In this document: in pieces, positions 44,001 through 51,524 of the stretch | Position numbering within the stretch: position 1 is the stretch's first letter | Layout: each line of letters begins with the position of its first letter | Assembly: GCF_019351435.1 (NCBI RefSeq) | Contig: NZ_JAHWYN010000008.1 | Coordinates: 191,851-255,850, forward strand | Source of the DNA: Flavobacterium taihuense | Lineage (GTDB): Bacteria; Bacteroidota; Bacteroidia; Flavobacteriales; Flavobacteriaceae | Reading direction: 5' to 3' | DNA: 64,000 nt | Notes under the pieces: model-generated | Told to the model about the DNA's origin: nothing | The model's database searches: none | What the model saw: only the letters and a program-made list of their open reading frames with translations | Program-made: the position numbers and the translations under genes

Positions 44001-44092
44001 AACATATAAAATTAGATTTTGATACTACACAATCCATCAACAATTTGATAGTGAGTGAGTACATGCAACAATACAACGGATACACCCTATGA
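41018..44092 (+). CDS. hsdR: Type I restriction-modification system 2, restriction subunit
   Basis: 1024 residues. N-terminal nuclease with the PD-(D/E)XK elements FRPDITLLINGIPLVFIEVKKP, SF2 translocase with Walker A HTQGSGKT and DEAH box FLDEAHRSY, motif VI region LTRVNRPYKKY, and a helical C-terminal domain. Length and motifs fit EcoR124-like HsdR and differ clearly from the 939-residue HsdR at 17-20 kb, so the two systems are not copies of each other. The last codons overlap hsdM by ATGA. First gene of the plus-strand operon. Confidence 0.93.
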   Translation: MAFNEDSRVKIPAILHLIRLGYTYIPRNEQHRIEETNIFQDVFRESISRINPSIEENEINRLLDEITLQLDYDDLGRDFYKSLTATSGIKLIDFNNFNNNSFHVTTELTCKNGDEEFRPDITLLINGIPLVFIEVKKPNNKNGIIEERNRINDRFKNRKFKRFANITQLMIFSNNMNYEDGVIEPLQGAYYATSAYHDLNFNYFREEEFFNLNEILLPENEVLENLVLKDNHLTAIKYADEFATNKHYDTPTNRILTSLVNKERLAFILKFALAYVEEEKDGKSDLQKHIMRYPQLFATKAISRKLSEGITKGIIWHTQGSGKTALAYYNVKYLTDYYQKKNIIPKFYFIVDRIDLAVQASTEFSNRGLKVNKVNSRLDFMNDIKKVGAIHNHSGESEITVINIQKFTEDATVTINLDYDINIQRIYFLDEAHRSYNPKGNYLANLVNSDKSAIKIALTGTPLLKDVIKEYDSKILFGDYIHKYYYNMSIADGYTLRLIREEIDTTYKMQMQEILSQINVLEGGIKKAQVYSHPKYVEPLLDYIVKDLQHFKKQEYDNSLGGMVVCDSAEQAKELFRYFEDLYGIQETNVMNLAAEGKEPYGTKPSLKAALILHDINDKDIRKDLIAAFKKGDIDVLFVYNMLLTGFDAKRLKKLYLARVIKDHNLLQTLTRVNRPYKKYQYGYVVDFADISAAFDKTNRMYFDELQAELGDEMEHYSNLFKSKEEMNQEIAEIKENLFHFDIKNAENFRLQIDEIKDKKDLLAIIKALRNAKELKNIIRLGDHDDLLQKLDFYKLNQLLSVAQARLDNLNLIESIQNDSDTTNLLNTALEDIFFTFTKVSEEEMILADALKNDLRRTREALLHNFDPKDPRFISLREELERIFKKKNLDEVTQDDMRENRVLLNSIYDRITEMNRKNALLKAKYEQDEKYARVHKRLSENGSISAKESQLHEALMNVKEQTDEQVLNNKNVIGNEAYFKKQLMQIVINEFIKNQHIKLDFDTTQSINNLIVSEYMQQYNGYTL

Positions 44093-45702
44093 CCGATATT
44101 ACCTTTATCACACAAACCAAAAATTTAATTGATAACCTAAAAAGCGTTTGTGCCAACTACGGATTGGGCAATGATGGAAATGAATTTAAGATTATCACGC
44201 AGGTATTCTTGTATAAGTTCATGAACGATAAGTTTCAGTATGAAGCTAAGAAAGTAAATGAGAAACTTGCGACTGCAAAAAACTTCCAGGAAACATTAGA
44301 ACAATTATCCGAAGAAGAATTTAAGTTTTTGATCGCCTTAATTGGTCCTGATATTCCGCAATTGCACGCGGAACAGACTATTACACATTTGTGGAACAAA
44401 CAAACACAAGACGACTTTGCCAGACTTTTTGACGATACCTTGCGTGGGATCAGTATAGAAAACTCAGAAATTTTCTCGGTAAAATCTTCAGGTGGTGCTA
44501 AGGATAAAATGTTTGACGATTTAAGTCAATACATTTCAGATAGTTCACAACGCGATGCTTTTTGCAAAGCATTAATCAACAAACTGGTAGAATTCAGCTT
44601 TGAACGTATGTTTGAAGAGAAATATGATTTCTTCGCCACTATTTTTGAATACCTGATTAAAGATTACAATACCGACAGTGGCGGAAAATATGCCGAATAC
44701 TACACGCCTCATGCCGTAGCCCGAATCATGGCTGCCATTATGGTCAATGAAGAAGTAAGCGGAGTGACATGTTACGATCCTAGTGCGGGATCCGGAACAC
44801 TTTTGATGAATATTGCTCATGCCATTGGCGAAAAAAACTGTAGTATTTACTCCGAAGATATTTCGCAGAAATCTTCCAATATGCTGCGACTGAATTTGGT
44901 GCTAAACAATTTATCGCACAGCATCCCAAATATCATTAAAACCAATACCATAGCCGAACCATATTATCTAGACCAAAAGTTTGATTATATTGTGTCCAAC
45001 CCGCCGTTTAAACTGGATTTCTCTGATTTTGTGGCCGATTTGAGCAAAGACCGATTCAAAGACCGTTTTTTTGCGGGCATACCCAATGTACCGAAAGCCA
45101 AGAAAGAATCGATGTCTATTTACCTGATGTTTATTCAGCATATCATGTATAGTTTGAGCAAAACCGGTAAAGCAGCTATTGTTGTACCTACTGGTTTTAT
45201 CACGGCACAAAGCGGAATTGAAAAGAAAATTCGCGAAGCCATGATTAGCCGTAATATGTTGCGTGGCGTGGTGAGCATGCCGAGTAATATCTTTGCCAGT
45301 ACCGGAACCAACGTATCGGTATTGTTTTTAGACAACCAAGCCGATAACGAGCATATTGTTTTACTGGATGCCTCCAAGTTAGGAGACACAATAAAAGAAG
45401 GTAAAAACCAACGTACTGTTCTGAGCAAAAAAGAAGAACAACGTATTATTGATGCGATGAATAAAAAACTTCCAGAAGAAGATTTTAGCGTTGTGATTAG
45501 TGCGGATGACATTAAGGCCAAAAACTACTCCTTCAGTGCCGGACAATATTTTGAAGTAAAAATTGAATATACGGATATTACTGCAAAGGAATTTGAGGAA
45601 AAAATGAAAACTTTTGAAACCAATTTAAGCGTCCTTTTTAACGAAAGTAAAACCTTGGAAATCGAAATTCAGAATAATTTGAAAGGGTTGAGATATGAGT
45701 GA
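44089..45702 (+). CDS. hsdM: Type I restriction-modification system 2, methyltransferase subunit
   Basis: 537 residues. N-terminal helical domain, methyltransferase motif I DPSAGSGTLL (about residue 228) and catalytic motif IV NPPF (about 303). The start overlaps the hsdR stop by 4 nt and the end overlaps rhuM by 8 nt (ATGAGTGA), so translation is coupled along hsdR-hsdM-rhuM. Its final residues IQNNLKGLRYE are found again as a remnant just before hsdS, showing that rhuM was placed between hsdM and hsdS later. Confidence 0.93.
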   Translation: MTDITFITQTKNLIDNLKSVCANYGLGNDGNEFKIITQVFLYKFMNDKFQYEAKKVNEKLATAKNFQETLEQLSEEEFKFLIALIGPDIPQLHAEQTITHLWNKQTQDDFARLFDDTLRGISIENSEIFSVKSSGGAKDKMFDDLSQYISDSSQRDAFCKALINKLVEFSFERMFEEKYDFFATIFEYLIKDYNTDSGGKYAEYYTPHAVARIMAAIMVNEEVSGVTCYDPSAGSGTLLMNIAHAIGEKNCSIYSEDISQKSSNMLRLNLVLNNLSHSIPNIIKTNTIAEPYYLDQKFDYIVSNPPFKLDFSDFVADLSKDRFKDRFFAGIPNVPKAKKESMSIYLMFIQHIMYSLSKTGKAAIVVPTGFITAQSGIEKKIREAMISRNMLRGVVSMPSNIFASTGTNVSVLFLDNQADNEHIVLLDASKLGDTIKEGKNQRTVLSKKEEQRIIDAMNKKLPEEDFSVVISADDIKAKNYSFSAGQYFEVKIEYTDITAKEFEEKMKTFETNLSVLFNESKTLEIEIQNNLKGLRYE

Positions 45703-46723
45703 TTCCAACAAAAAAATGATTCGCAACAGTACCGCTGAGTTTTTGATTTTTTCTAAACAAGCTGGGGATAATTCTATAGAAGTTCAAATTGAAGACGGAA
45801 CAGTATGGCTGAGCCAAAAAATGCTTGCTGCACTTTTTGAAGTTGATGTTCGAACAATCAATGAGCATTTAAAAAATATATTCATAAGTGGAGAGTTAGA
45901 GGAGAATTCAGTTATCCGGAAATTCCGGACAACTGCAAGTGATGGTAAAAACTACAATGTCCAATTTTACAATCTCGATGCTATTATCTCGGTTGGGTAT
46001 CGTGTTAATTCGATAAAAGCAACCCAATTCAGACAATGGGCGACCACAGTATTGCGGGAGTTTTCGATTAAAGGATACGTTTTGGACAGAAAACGAATGG
46101 AAAACGGTAGTTTTCTTAACGAAGACTATTTTGAACGTTTGTTGGAAGAAATCAGGGAAATTCGCCTAAGCGAAAGACGTTTTTACCAAAAGATTACGGA
46201 TATTTATACTACAAGTGTCGATTATAACAAGGAAGCTCCAACAACAAAAACCTTTTTTGCCAAAGTGCAAAACAAACTCCATTTTGCCATTCACGGCAAA
46301 ACGGCCGCCGAACTTATTGTAGATAGAGCCAATAGTACAAAAGAAAATATGGGACTTACGGCTTGGGAAAATAGCCCAAAAGGAAAAATAGTGAGAACAG
46401 ATGTTGTGATTGCTAAAAACTATCTCAATCAAGACGAATTAGATTCTTTAGGACGGATTGTAAATGCCTATTTGGAATTGGCAGAAGAACGCGCCAAACG
46501 CAAAATCCCGATGACGATGGAAGATTGGGCAAAACGTTTGGACTTGTTTTTGGAATTTGACGATAGAAAAATCCTCAAAGATGCGGGAACGATAACCGCC
46601 CAAATTGCCAAACAACATGCCGAAAGCGAATTTGAAAAATACCGTATCATTCAAGACCGCCTTTTTGAAAGCGATTTTGACAAAGAAATTAAAAAACAGT
46701 TAGGGAATTTAGAACATGAATAA
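45695..46723 (+). CDS. rhuM: RhuM family protein
   Basis: 342 residues. N-terminal part with VWLSQKMLAALFEVDVRTINEHLKNIF, a winged-HTH-like region, then FYNLDAIISVGYRVNSIKATQFRQWATTVLREF, the hallmark of the Virulence_RhuM family, followed by a long helical half. RhuM proteins are named after a Salmonella pathogenicity-island gene, have no settled biochemical role, and are often carried in restriction loci and mobile elements. Here the gene is inserted between hsdM and hsdS with a duplicated junction, overlapping hsdM by 8 nt. Confidence 0.88.
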   Translation: MSDSNKKMIRNSTAEFLIFSKQAGDNSIEVQIEDGTVWLSQKMLAALFEVDVRTINEHLKNIFISGELEENSVIRKFRTTASDGKNYNVQFYNLDAIISVGYRVNSIKATQFRQWATTVLREFSIKGYVLDRKRMENGSFLNEDYFERLLEEIREIRLSERRFYQKITDIYTTSVDYNKEAPTTKTFFAKVQNKLHFAIHGKTAAELIVDRANSTKENMGLTAWENSPKGKIVRTDVVIAKNYLNQDELDSLGRIVNAYLELAEERAKRKIPMTMEDWAKRLDLFLEFDDRKILKDAGTITAQIAKQHAESEFEKYRIIQDRLFESDFDKEIKKQLGNLEHE

Positions 46724-46756
46724 AACAAAAAATAGCTGTACGAAGGTGTATAAAAT

Positions 46757-46797
46757 ATTGAAAATTCAAAATAATTTGAAAGGGTTAAAGTATGAGT
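46757..46797 (+). pseudogene. Duplicated hsdM 3' end between rhuM and hsdS
   Basis: This stretch copies 45664-45700 at about 32 of 37 bases and encodes IQNNLKGLKYE-stop, the hsdM C-terminus, ending in the ATGAGTAA that starts hsdS. It marks the original hsdM-hsdS junction. Confidence 0.75.
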
Positions 46798-48033
46798 AAT
46801 TGGAGAAATGTAGAAATTGGTAAAGTGATTGATTTTAATCCAAGTGAAAGTATCAAAAAAGGTACAATTGCTAAGAAAATACCAATGGATAAGCTTAAAG
46901 TGTTCGAAAAAAAAATAAATGGTTTTGAATTTTCAGAATACAGTGCTGGGCCAAAATTTAGAAATGGAGATACACTTGTTGCTAAAATAACACCTTGTCT
47001 TGAAAATGGTAAAACCGCGCAAGTTGATATACTAGAAGAAAATGAAATTGCCTTTGGTTCTTCTGAATTTATCGTGTTACGTGAGAATGAAAATACAATT
47101 AACGATTTCATATTTTATTTAGCTAAAAGTCCCGCGTTTAGAAAACGAGCAATTAGTTGTATGGAAGGCACTTCTGGTCGGAAAAGAGTAAATGAAGGAG
47201 CATTGAAGTTACAGGTTCTTCCTATACCTGATAAAAGAATTCAGAAAAAAATCGCCAAAGTCTTTTCTGATTTAGATTCAAAAATTGAATTGAACAATAA
47301 GATAAATGATAATTTAGAGCAAATGGCAAAAACGCTTTATGATTATTGGTTTGTGCAGTTTGATTTTCCAGATGCGAATGGAAAACCGTATAAAACTTCA
47401 GGAGGGAAAATGGTTTGGAGTGATGATTTGAGGAGGGAAATTCCTGAGGGATGGGAGGTGAAAAAAATCAAAGATATTGCAGAAACGGGTTCAGGGGGAA
47501 CACCTTTAAAATCCAAAAACGAATACTTCGAAAATGGAAATATTCCTTGGATTAATAGTGGTGAAGTAAATGCGTCTTTTATTATATCGTCAAAGAAATT
47601 TATTACCCAAAAAGGTATAGAAAATTCAAGTGCAAAGCTATTTGAAAGAGGAACTATTTTAATGGCTATGTATGGAGCTACGGCAGGTCAAGTTAGCTTA
47701 ATTGATATTGAAGCCTCAACTAATCAAGCGGTTTGCGGGATTGTGCCAAAAGACAAAAGATTGGTTCCGTATTTAAAATTTGGATTACACCAATTGTACG
47801 ATTATTTGATAAATCTAAGTTCAGGTTCAGCAAGAGATAATTTATCACAGGATAAAATCAAAGAACTTTATTTTGTAATTCCTGAAGATAATTTAATAAA
47901 GCAATTTTATAAAATATCAAATTCTCATTTCGAAATGATTTTAAAGAATCTGAAAGAAAACCAAGAACTTGCTTCGCTTCGCGATTGGTTGTTGCCGATG
48001 TTGATGAATGGTCAGATTACGGTTAAAGATTAA
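46792..48033 (+). CDS. hsdS: Type I system 2 specificity subunit, expressed copy (TRD1a-TRD2a)
   Basis: 413 residues. First target-recognition domain about 1-150; central helix RIQKKIAKVFSDLDSKIELNNKINDNLEQMAKTLYDYWF; second domain about 220-380; C-terminal helix ending LRDWLLPMLMNGQITVKD. It is the only complete hsdS of this system in the given sequence. The central helix region holds a 24-nt site that is repeated in inverted orientation at 48074-48097, and the second half has a homologous spare copy at 49655-50413. The N-terminal half has a spare on the opposite strand (48023-48574). The 3' end overlaps that spare by 11 nt, tail to tail. Confidence 0.92.
   Translation: MSNWRNVEIGKVIDFNPSESIKKGTIAKKIPMDKLKVFEKKINGFEFSEYSAGPKFRNGDTLVAKITPCLENGKTAQVDILEENEIAFGSSEFIVLRENENTINDFIFYLAKSPAFRKRAISCMEGTSGRKRVNEGALKLQVLPIPDKRIQKKIAKVFSDLDSKIELNNKINDNLEQMAKTLYDYWFVQFDFPDANGKPYKTSGGKMVWSDDLRREIPEGWEVKKIKDIAETGSGGTPLKSKNEYFENGNIPWINSGEVNASFIISSKKFITQKGIENSSAKLFERGTILMAMYGATAGQVSLIDIEASTNQAVCGIVPKDKRLVPYLKFGLHQLYDYLINLSSGSARDNLSQDKIKELYFVIPEDNLIKQFYKISNSHFEMILKNLKENQELASLRDWLLPMLMNGQITVKD
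47293..47316 (+). repeat. Recombination site S1 in hsdS
   Basis: 24-nt site (AACAATAAGATAAATGATAA plus TTTA) in the central helix of hsdS, plus orientation. Perfect inverted copy at S2; near copies at S3 and S4. Confidence 0.75.
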
Positions 48034-48088
48034 TAAGAAGAGAAGTAAAATAAAATTGTAGTTTTCTCTTCGATAAATTATCATTTAT
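47972..48088 (+). repeat. 117-nt perfect direct repeat (hsdS 3' end), copy 1
   Basis: Identical to 50352-50468. Covers the last ~20 codons of hsdS, the stop and the following 56 nt up to and into the S2 site. Confidence 0.85.
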
Positions 48089-48574
48089 CTTATTGTTGAG
48101 TTGGATTTTATTATCTATTGACCATAAAATTTTAGCTATCATTTCTTGAACAGAAAAAGGAAAATCAGGTATTTCAAATTCTAATATTTGACTTTTCTCG
48201 CCACGAGGCATCTTTGTGCCTTTTGCTCCTTTCATCATATGTTCAAAAAATGCATCTTGGAAAAGATTGTAATAAATGAATTTGGAAGAAAATCCAGTTT
48301 GTGTTTCAAAAGTTAAGACATCAGAAGAACAAATACCACTTTTGTTTGCAAACCATATTTTTTTTAGATACGGTCTAATATTAGAAACTAAAATATTTTC
48401 GTTTTTATACTTAGGAAATGAATCCCCACTTGGCGGTAAACTATTGGCAATTTTAATGCCTAATTTATTTTGTAATAAATTATCGGTAGTAATATAAGTT
48501 TCTAAGTTAAGATCTTTATTATTGGATCGTAGTTTTGAATAAGAAACGACATTCTTTAATTTAATCTTTTTCAT
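48023..48574 (-). CDS. Silent hsdS N-terminal half (TRD1b), inverted
   Basis: 183 residues from the ATG at 48574. It is a first-half HsdS: one target-recognition domain, then VQEMIAKILWSIDNKIQLNN and KINDNL, matching the central helix of the active gene up to the S2 site. After the site the frame runs into unrelated bases and stops. Its ATG lies 1 nt after the integrase stop, so both could be translated from one minus-strand message. Inversion between S1 and S2 would join it to the second half of the active gene. It should be seen as a stored cassette and not as a decayed gene. Confidence 0.8.
   Translation of the reverse strand: MKKIKLKNVVSYSKLRSNNKDLNLETYITTDNLLQNKLGIKIANSLPPSGDSFPKYKNENILVSNIRPYLKKIWFANKSGICSSDVLTFETQTGFSSKFIYYNLFQDAFFEHMMKGAKGTKMPRGEKSQILEFEIPDFPFSVQEMIAKILWSIDNKIQLNNKINDNLSKRKLQFYFTSLLINL
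48074..48097 (-). repeat. Recombination site S2, inverted
   Basis: Exact reverse complement of S1 over 24 nt, at the end of the stored TRD1b cassette. Confidence 0.75.
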
Positions 48575-48575
48575 C

Positions 48576-49568
48576 TTATCCAATAAATTTCCTGTGAGAA
48601 TTTTTGACATTTGTTTGGTTTACCATTGCATAATGCATGGTGGTATCAATTTTTACATGTCCGAGTAACTTTTGGACTTGTTCTATAGGCATACCTTTGT
48701 CAATTGCCATTGTAGCTAGTGTTCTTCTAAATTTGTGAGGATGTACCTTGTCAATTTGAGCCTTTTTGCCCAATGTTCGCAATCGCATTTCAACGCCACC
48801 AATAGAAAGTCTGCCATTAGGTTTGGCTAAAGAAACAAACAAAGCATTATTATCATCTGTTCTCGTTTCAAGATACTTTCTCAGATGAATTTTGGTACGT
48901 GCATCAAAATAGACTTCTCGTTCACTATTACCTTTACCAAAAACTACAATCTGCCGTTCATAAAAATCAATATCTGTTCGATTTATTTTCACCAACTCTC
49001 CTACACGCATTCCTGTAGAGGTTAGCAGCTCTATCATAGCTAAATCTCGAATTTCGGTACAAGTATCACGAAGAATTTCCAACTGTTCATCACTTAAAAT
49101 ATCTTTTACAAGTCGTCCCGTTTTTACTTTATGAATACGCCTTACGGGACTTTTTAAAATATAATCTTCATTTTCCAACCAAGTAAAAAAACTGGAAAAA
49201 ATTCGTCTCATATTATCAATAGTTACTCTGCTTGATTTTTTTAATTCCTGATATTCGAATAAATAGGTTCTCAAATCATTAGTAGAAATATCAATAACTG
49301 ATTTGCTTATTTTTTGAAGCATCTTTTCAATCGTATTGATATAATATTTCAGTGATTTATCAGAGCAACCTTCTACTTTTTTTGAGGCAATAAAAAAGGA
49401 CAAGAGTTTATGGTTATTGGTTTTGGAGCATTTAATTTCAGTATCAATTTCAGTAACATACATATTATCAAGACTTCTATTGAGAACTATATTTAATAAT
49501 TCCATTTGTTGTTGGCTTACTATTTCTGTCATTGCGGTTTTTATTTCCAAAATCAATTTCTCTTTCAT
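48576..49568 (-). CDS. Tyrosine recombinase of the hsdS inversion system
   Basis: 330 residues. N-terminal SAM-like core-binding domain (about 45-140) and catalytic domain with Arg in GMRVGEL (about 185), HxxR in HKFRR (about 278), His in LLGH (about 300) and the nucleophile Tyr in HYAM (about 312). All catalytic residues are present. It lies between recombination sites S2 and S3 and directly ahead of the stored hsdS half. Tyrosine recombinases in this position are known to shuffle hsdS cassettes in other Bacteroidetes. It would itself be inverted by S2-S3 recombination. Confidence 0.9.
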   Translation of the reverse strand: MKEKLILEIKTAMTEIVSQQQMELLNIVLNRSLDNMYVTEIDTEIKCSKTNNHKLLSFFIASKKVEGCSDKSLKYYINTIEKMLQKISKSVIDISTNDLRTYLFEYQELKKSSRVTIDNMRRIFSSFFTWLENEDYILKSPVRRIHKVKTGRLVKDILSDEQLEILRDTCTEIRDLAMIELLTSTGMRVGELVKINRTDIDFYERQIVVFGKGNSEREVYFDARTKIHLRKYLETRTDDNNALFVSLAKPNGRLSIGGVEMRLRTLGKKAQIDKVHPHKFRRTLATMAIDKGMPIEQVQKLLGHVKIDTTMHYAMVNQTNVKNSHRKFIG

Positions 49569-49626
49569 GTGGTTTTATATTTTAAAATTATCAAACCGCA
49601 AATAAAGAGGAACAAAAGTAATCAAT

Positions 49627-49648
49627 CAATAAGGTAAATGATAATTTA
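49627..49648 (+). repeat. Recombination site S3
   Basis: Matches S1 with one difference (AAGGTAAATG for AAGATAAATG), plus orientation, followed by ~100 nt of conserved hsdS central region. Confidence 0.7.
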
Positions 49649-49654
49649 GAGCTG

Positions 49655-50413
49655 ATGGCAAAAACGCTTTATGATTATTGGTTTGTGCAGTTTGATTTTC
49701 CAGATGCGAATGGAAAGCCTTATAAAACTTCGGGTGGTAAAATGGTTTGGAATACCGAGCTAAGGAGAGAAATCCCTGAGGGTTGGGCGGTTGAAAGTTT
49801 ATCAACTTGGATAAATAATGACAAAAGCGGTGATTGGGGAAAAGAACGAGAAGAAGGTAACTACAATCAAAAAGTATATTGCATTAGAGGTGCAGATATA
49901 AATGGATTAAATGGTAAAGGAGAAGTAAAATCACCTGAGCGCTATATTTTAGAAAAGAATTTGTTTAAAACTTTAGATCCACACGATTTAATTGTTGAGA
50001 TTTCTGGTGGGAGTCCTGTTCAGTCTACAGGTAGATTAGCTTACATAACAGAAGAAACGCTTCATCGATTTGATGCCCCAATAATTTGTTCTAATTTCTG
50101 TAAAGCAGTAACATTAAAAAACAAATACTATTTTTACAATTTTGTTTACCAATGGAATGCTATTTATGATGCGGGAGTTTTGTTTGGTTATGAAGGAAAA
50201 ACAAGTGGTATTAAGAACTTATTATTTGAATCATTTGTAACAAGTTACGATACTCAGATTCCACCAACTGAATTAGCTGAAAAATTTTATGAATTTATGA
50301 AGCCATTACAAATCAAAAAGGAAAAAAATCTAAAAGAAAACCAAGAACTTTCTTCGCTTCGCGATTGGTTGTTGCCGATGTTGATGAATGGTCAGATTAC
50401 GGTTAAAGATTAA
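49655..50413 (+). CDS. Silent hsdS C-terminal half (TRD2b)
   Basis: 252 residues from the first ATG; the frame begins 30 nt earlier, after a TAA at 49619. It opens with the same MAKTLYDYWFVQFDFPDANG as the middle of the active hsdS, followed by a different second target-recognition domain, and ends with the same SSLRDWLLPMLMNGQITVKD. It has no first half and probably no promoter of its own. The flanking S3 site allows it to be joined to either first half by recombination. A stored cassette. Confidence 0.85.
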   Translation: MAKTLYDYWFVQFDFPDANGKPYKTSGGKMVWNTELRREIPEGWAVESLSTWINNDKSGDWGKEREEGNYNQKVYCIRGADINGLNGKGEVKSPERYILEKNLFKTLDPHDLIVEISGGSPVQSTGRLAYITEETLHRFDAPIICSNFCKAVTLKNKYYFYNFVYQWNAIYDAGVLFGYEGKTSGIKNLLFESFVTSYDTQIPPTELAEKFYEFMKPLQIKKEKNLKENQELSSLRDWLLPMLMNGQITVKD

Positions 50414-50468
50414 TAAGAAGAGAAGTAAAATAAAATTGTAGTTTTCTCTTCGATAAATTATCATTTAT
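50352..50468 (+). repeat. 117-nt perfect direct repeat (hsdS 3' end), copy 2, with site S4
   Basis: Identical to 47972-48088. Its end holds site S4 (50454-50472, inverted; AAATAAATGATAATTTA core, one or two differences to S2). Perfect identity of 117 nt suggests recent exchange. Confidence 0.8.
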
Positions 50469-50569
50469 TTTATACACATAATTGAATATTGCGATTTGTG
50501 ACATGTATCTAATCTATCATATTCTCGAAAAGTATAATCTAATCTTGAACAACATTTTATACCCAACTC

Positions 50570-50591
50570 TTCGAGGACTTCATACCTCGAA
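50570..50591. repeat. REP-like palindrome TTCGAGG-N8-CCTCGAA, copy 2
   Basis: Same element as at 27490-27511, with shared ACTCTTCGAGG flank. Confidence 0.55.
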
Positions 50592-50737
50592 ACGATAATT
50601 CAATTTTCTTCATTTCGGTAAGAACTATTTTACATCAATTATGACCAAATGAAACATTAGTTTTCTATTTTTGTTAAATGCTATTTAAAAATCTACAAAA
50701 TACAATAAACACTAGAATTTTACTTCCAGTATTATTT

Positions 50738-50820
50738 CGCAAATCTAGAATTTCCTTGTTCAGCGATTGGTTGTTGTCGATGCTGATAAATGACCAGGTA
50801 AATGTGGGGAGGTTTCTAAT
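50738..50820 (+). pseudogene. Degraded hsdS 3' tail, remnant 1
   Basis: Encodes SRISLFSDWLLSMLINDQVN in a frame without start, matching the HsdS ending LASLRDWLLPMLMNGQITVKD. It lies directly before the exported-protein gene. Confidence 0.65.
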
Positions 50821-50837
50821 AACTAAAAAACAATATT

Positions 50838-51386
50838 ATGAAAAAAGTTATTTTGCTTACGGCGTTATTTTTAATGGGTTTTGGTGTTTATGCACAAAAT
50901 GAAAATGTAGAATCTACCACTCGTAAATTTATAGACAAAGCACAGTTTACCCAGATCAACAAAGATTGGACTACGATTGCAGAGTTCAGTTCGGGTATAG
51001 GAGAATATGTCAATTTTTTTCCTATTGAAGTTATTGATTTGAAAACAAATGAAAAAGTCAATGCCTTACAACTCGATATGTATGTTAAAAAACCGGAAGC
51101 ATTTAAAACGGCATGGGTAGGACTTGATGAAGTTGATGAGTTCATACAGTTTATAGAAAAAAATGTTATTCCTAATCTGGACTTAAAATTCAAAAAAAAA
51201 TCTACCGAATTTATTTTTAAAGCCAAGGAAATGACCTTTTCCTATATTGTTGATGAAAAACGAAAGAGAATTTCAATCTGGTTGAATAATTACGATAAAG
51301 AAGGACAAGCAAATTATTATTTTTGGACAGAAACCCAAGTAGATAAAATACCAGATTTACTAAAAGTACTTAAGAAAATTAAGTAA
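50838..51386 (+). CDS. Exported protein of unknown function, paralogue of the 21.5-kb gene
   Basis: 182 residues, signal peptide (about 1-19, ending VYAQ). Mature part with VDEFIQFIEKNVIP, TEFIFKAKEMTFSY and a final helix KIPDLLKVLKKIK; the same order of elements occurs in the protein at 21537-22076. It is placed between two degraded hsdS 3' tails (50738-50820 and 51402-51522), so it looks like cargo inserted behind hsdS. A periplasmic protein inside a restriction operon is unexpected. Function unknown. Confidence 0.75.
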   Translation: MKKVILLTALFLMGFGVYAQNENVESTTRKFIDKAQFTQINKDWTTIAEFSSGIGEYVNFFPIEVIDLKTNEKVNALQLDMYVKKPEAFKTAWVGLDEVDEFIQFIEKNVIPNLDLKFKKKSTEFIFKAKEMTFSYIVDEKRKRISIWLNNYDKEGQANYYFWTETQVDKIPDLLKVLKKIK

Positions 51387-51401
51387 TTAAGAACAATAAG
51401 A

Positions 51402-51522
51402 ATTCGCTTCGCTAAGTGATTGGTTGTTTCCAATGCTGATAAATGGTCAGGTGAGTTTTAGTGAAGTTGAAGAAAAGTTGGGAATGGTAGCTGAGAGTAC
51501 TGTTGAATTTAAAAAGAGATAA
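51402..51522 (+). pseudogene. Degraded hsdS 3' tail, remnant 2
   Basis: Encodes FASLSDWLFPMLINGQVSFS and continues for 18 more residues to a TAA at 51520-51522. Clearly the HsdS C-terminus with an extension, without the rest of the gene. The ATPase gene starts 2 nt later. Confidence 0.75.
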
Positions 51523-51524
51523 AG

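Noticed and set aside
48023..48574. Calling the inverted hsdS half a pseudogene
   Set aside because: Intact domain, exact recombination site and an adjacent recombinase show a stored cassette.
48576..49568. Integrase of an integrative conjugative element
   Set aside because: It lies between the hsdS sites and no attachment, mobilisation or transfer genes are near; inversion of hsdS explains it better.
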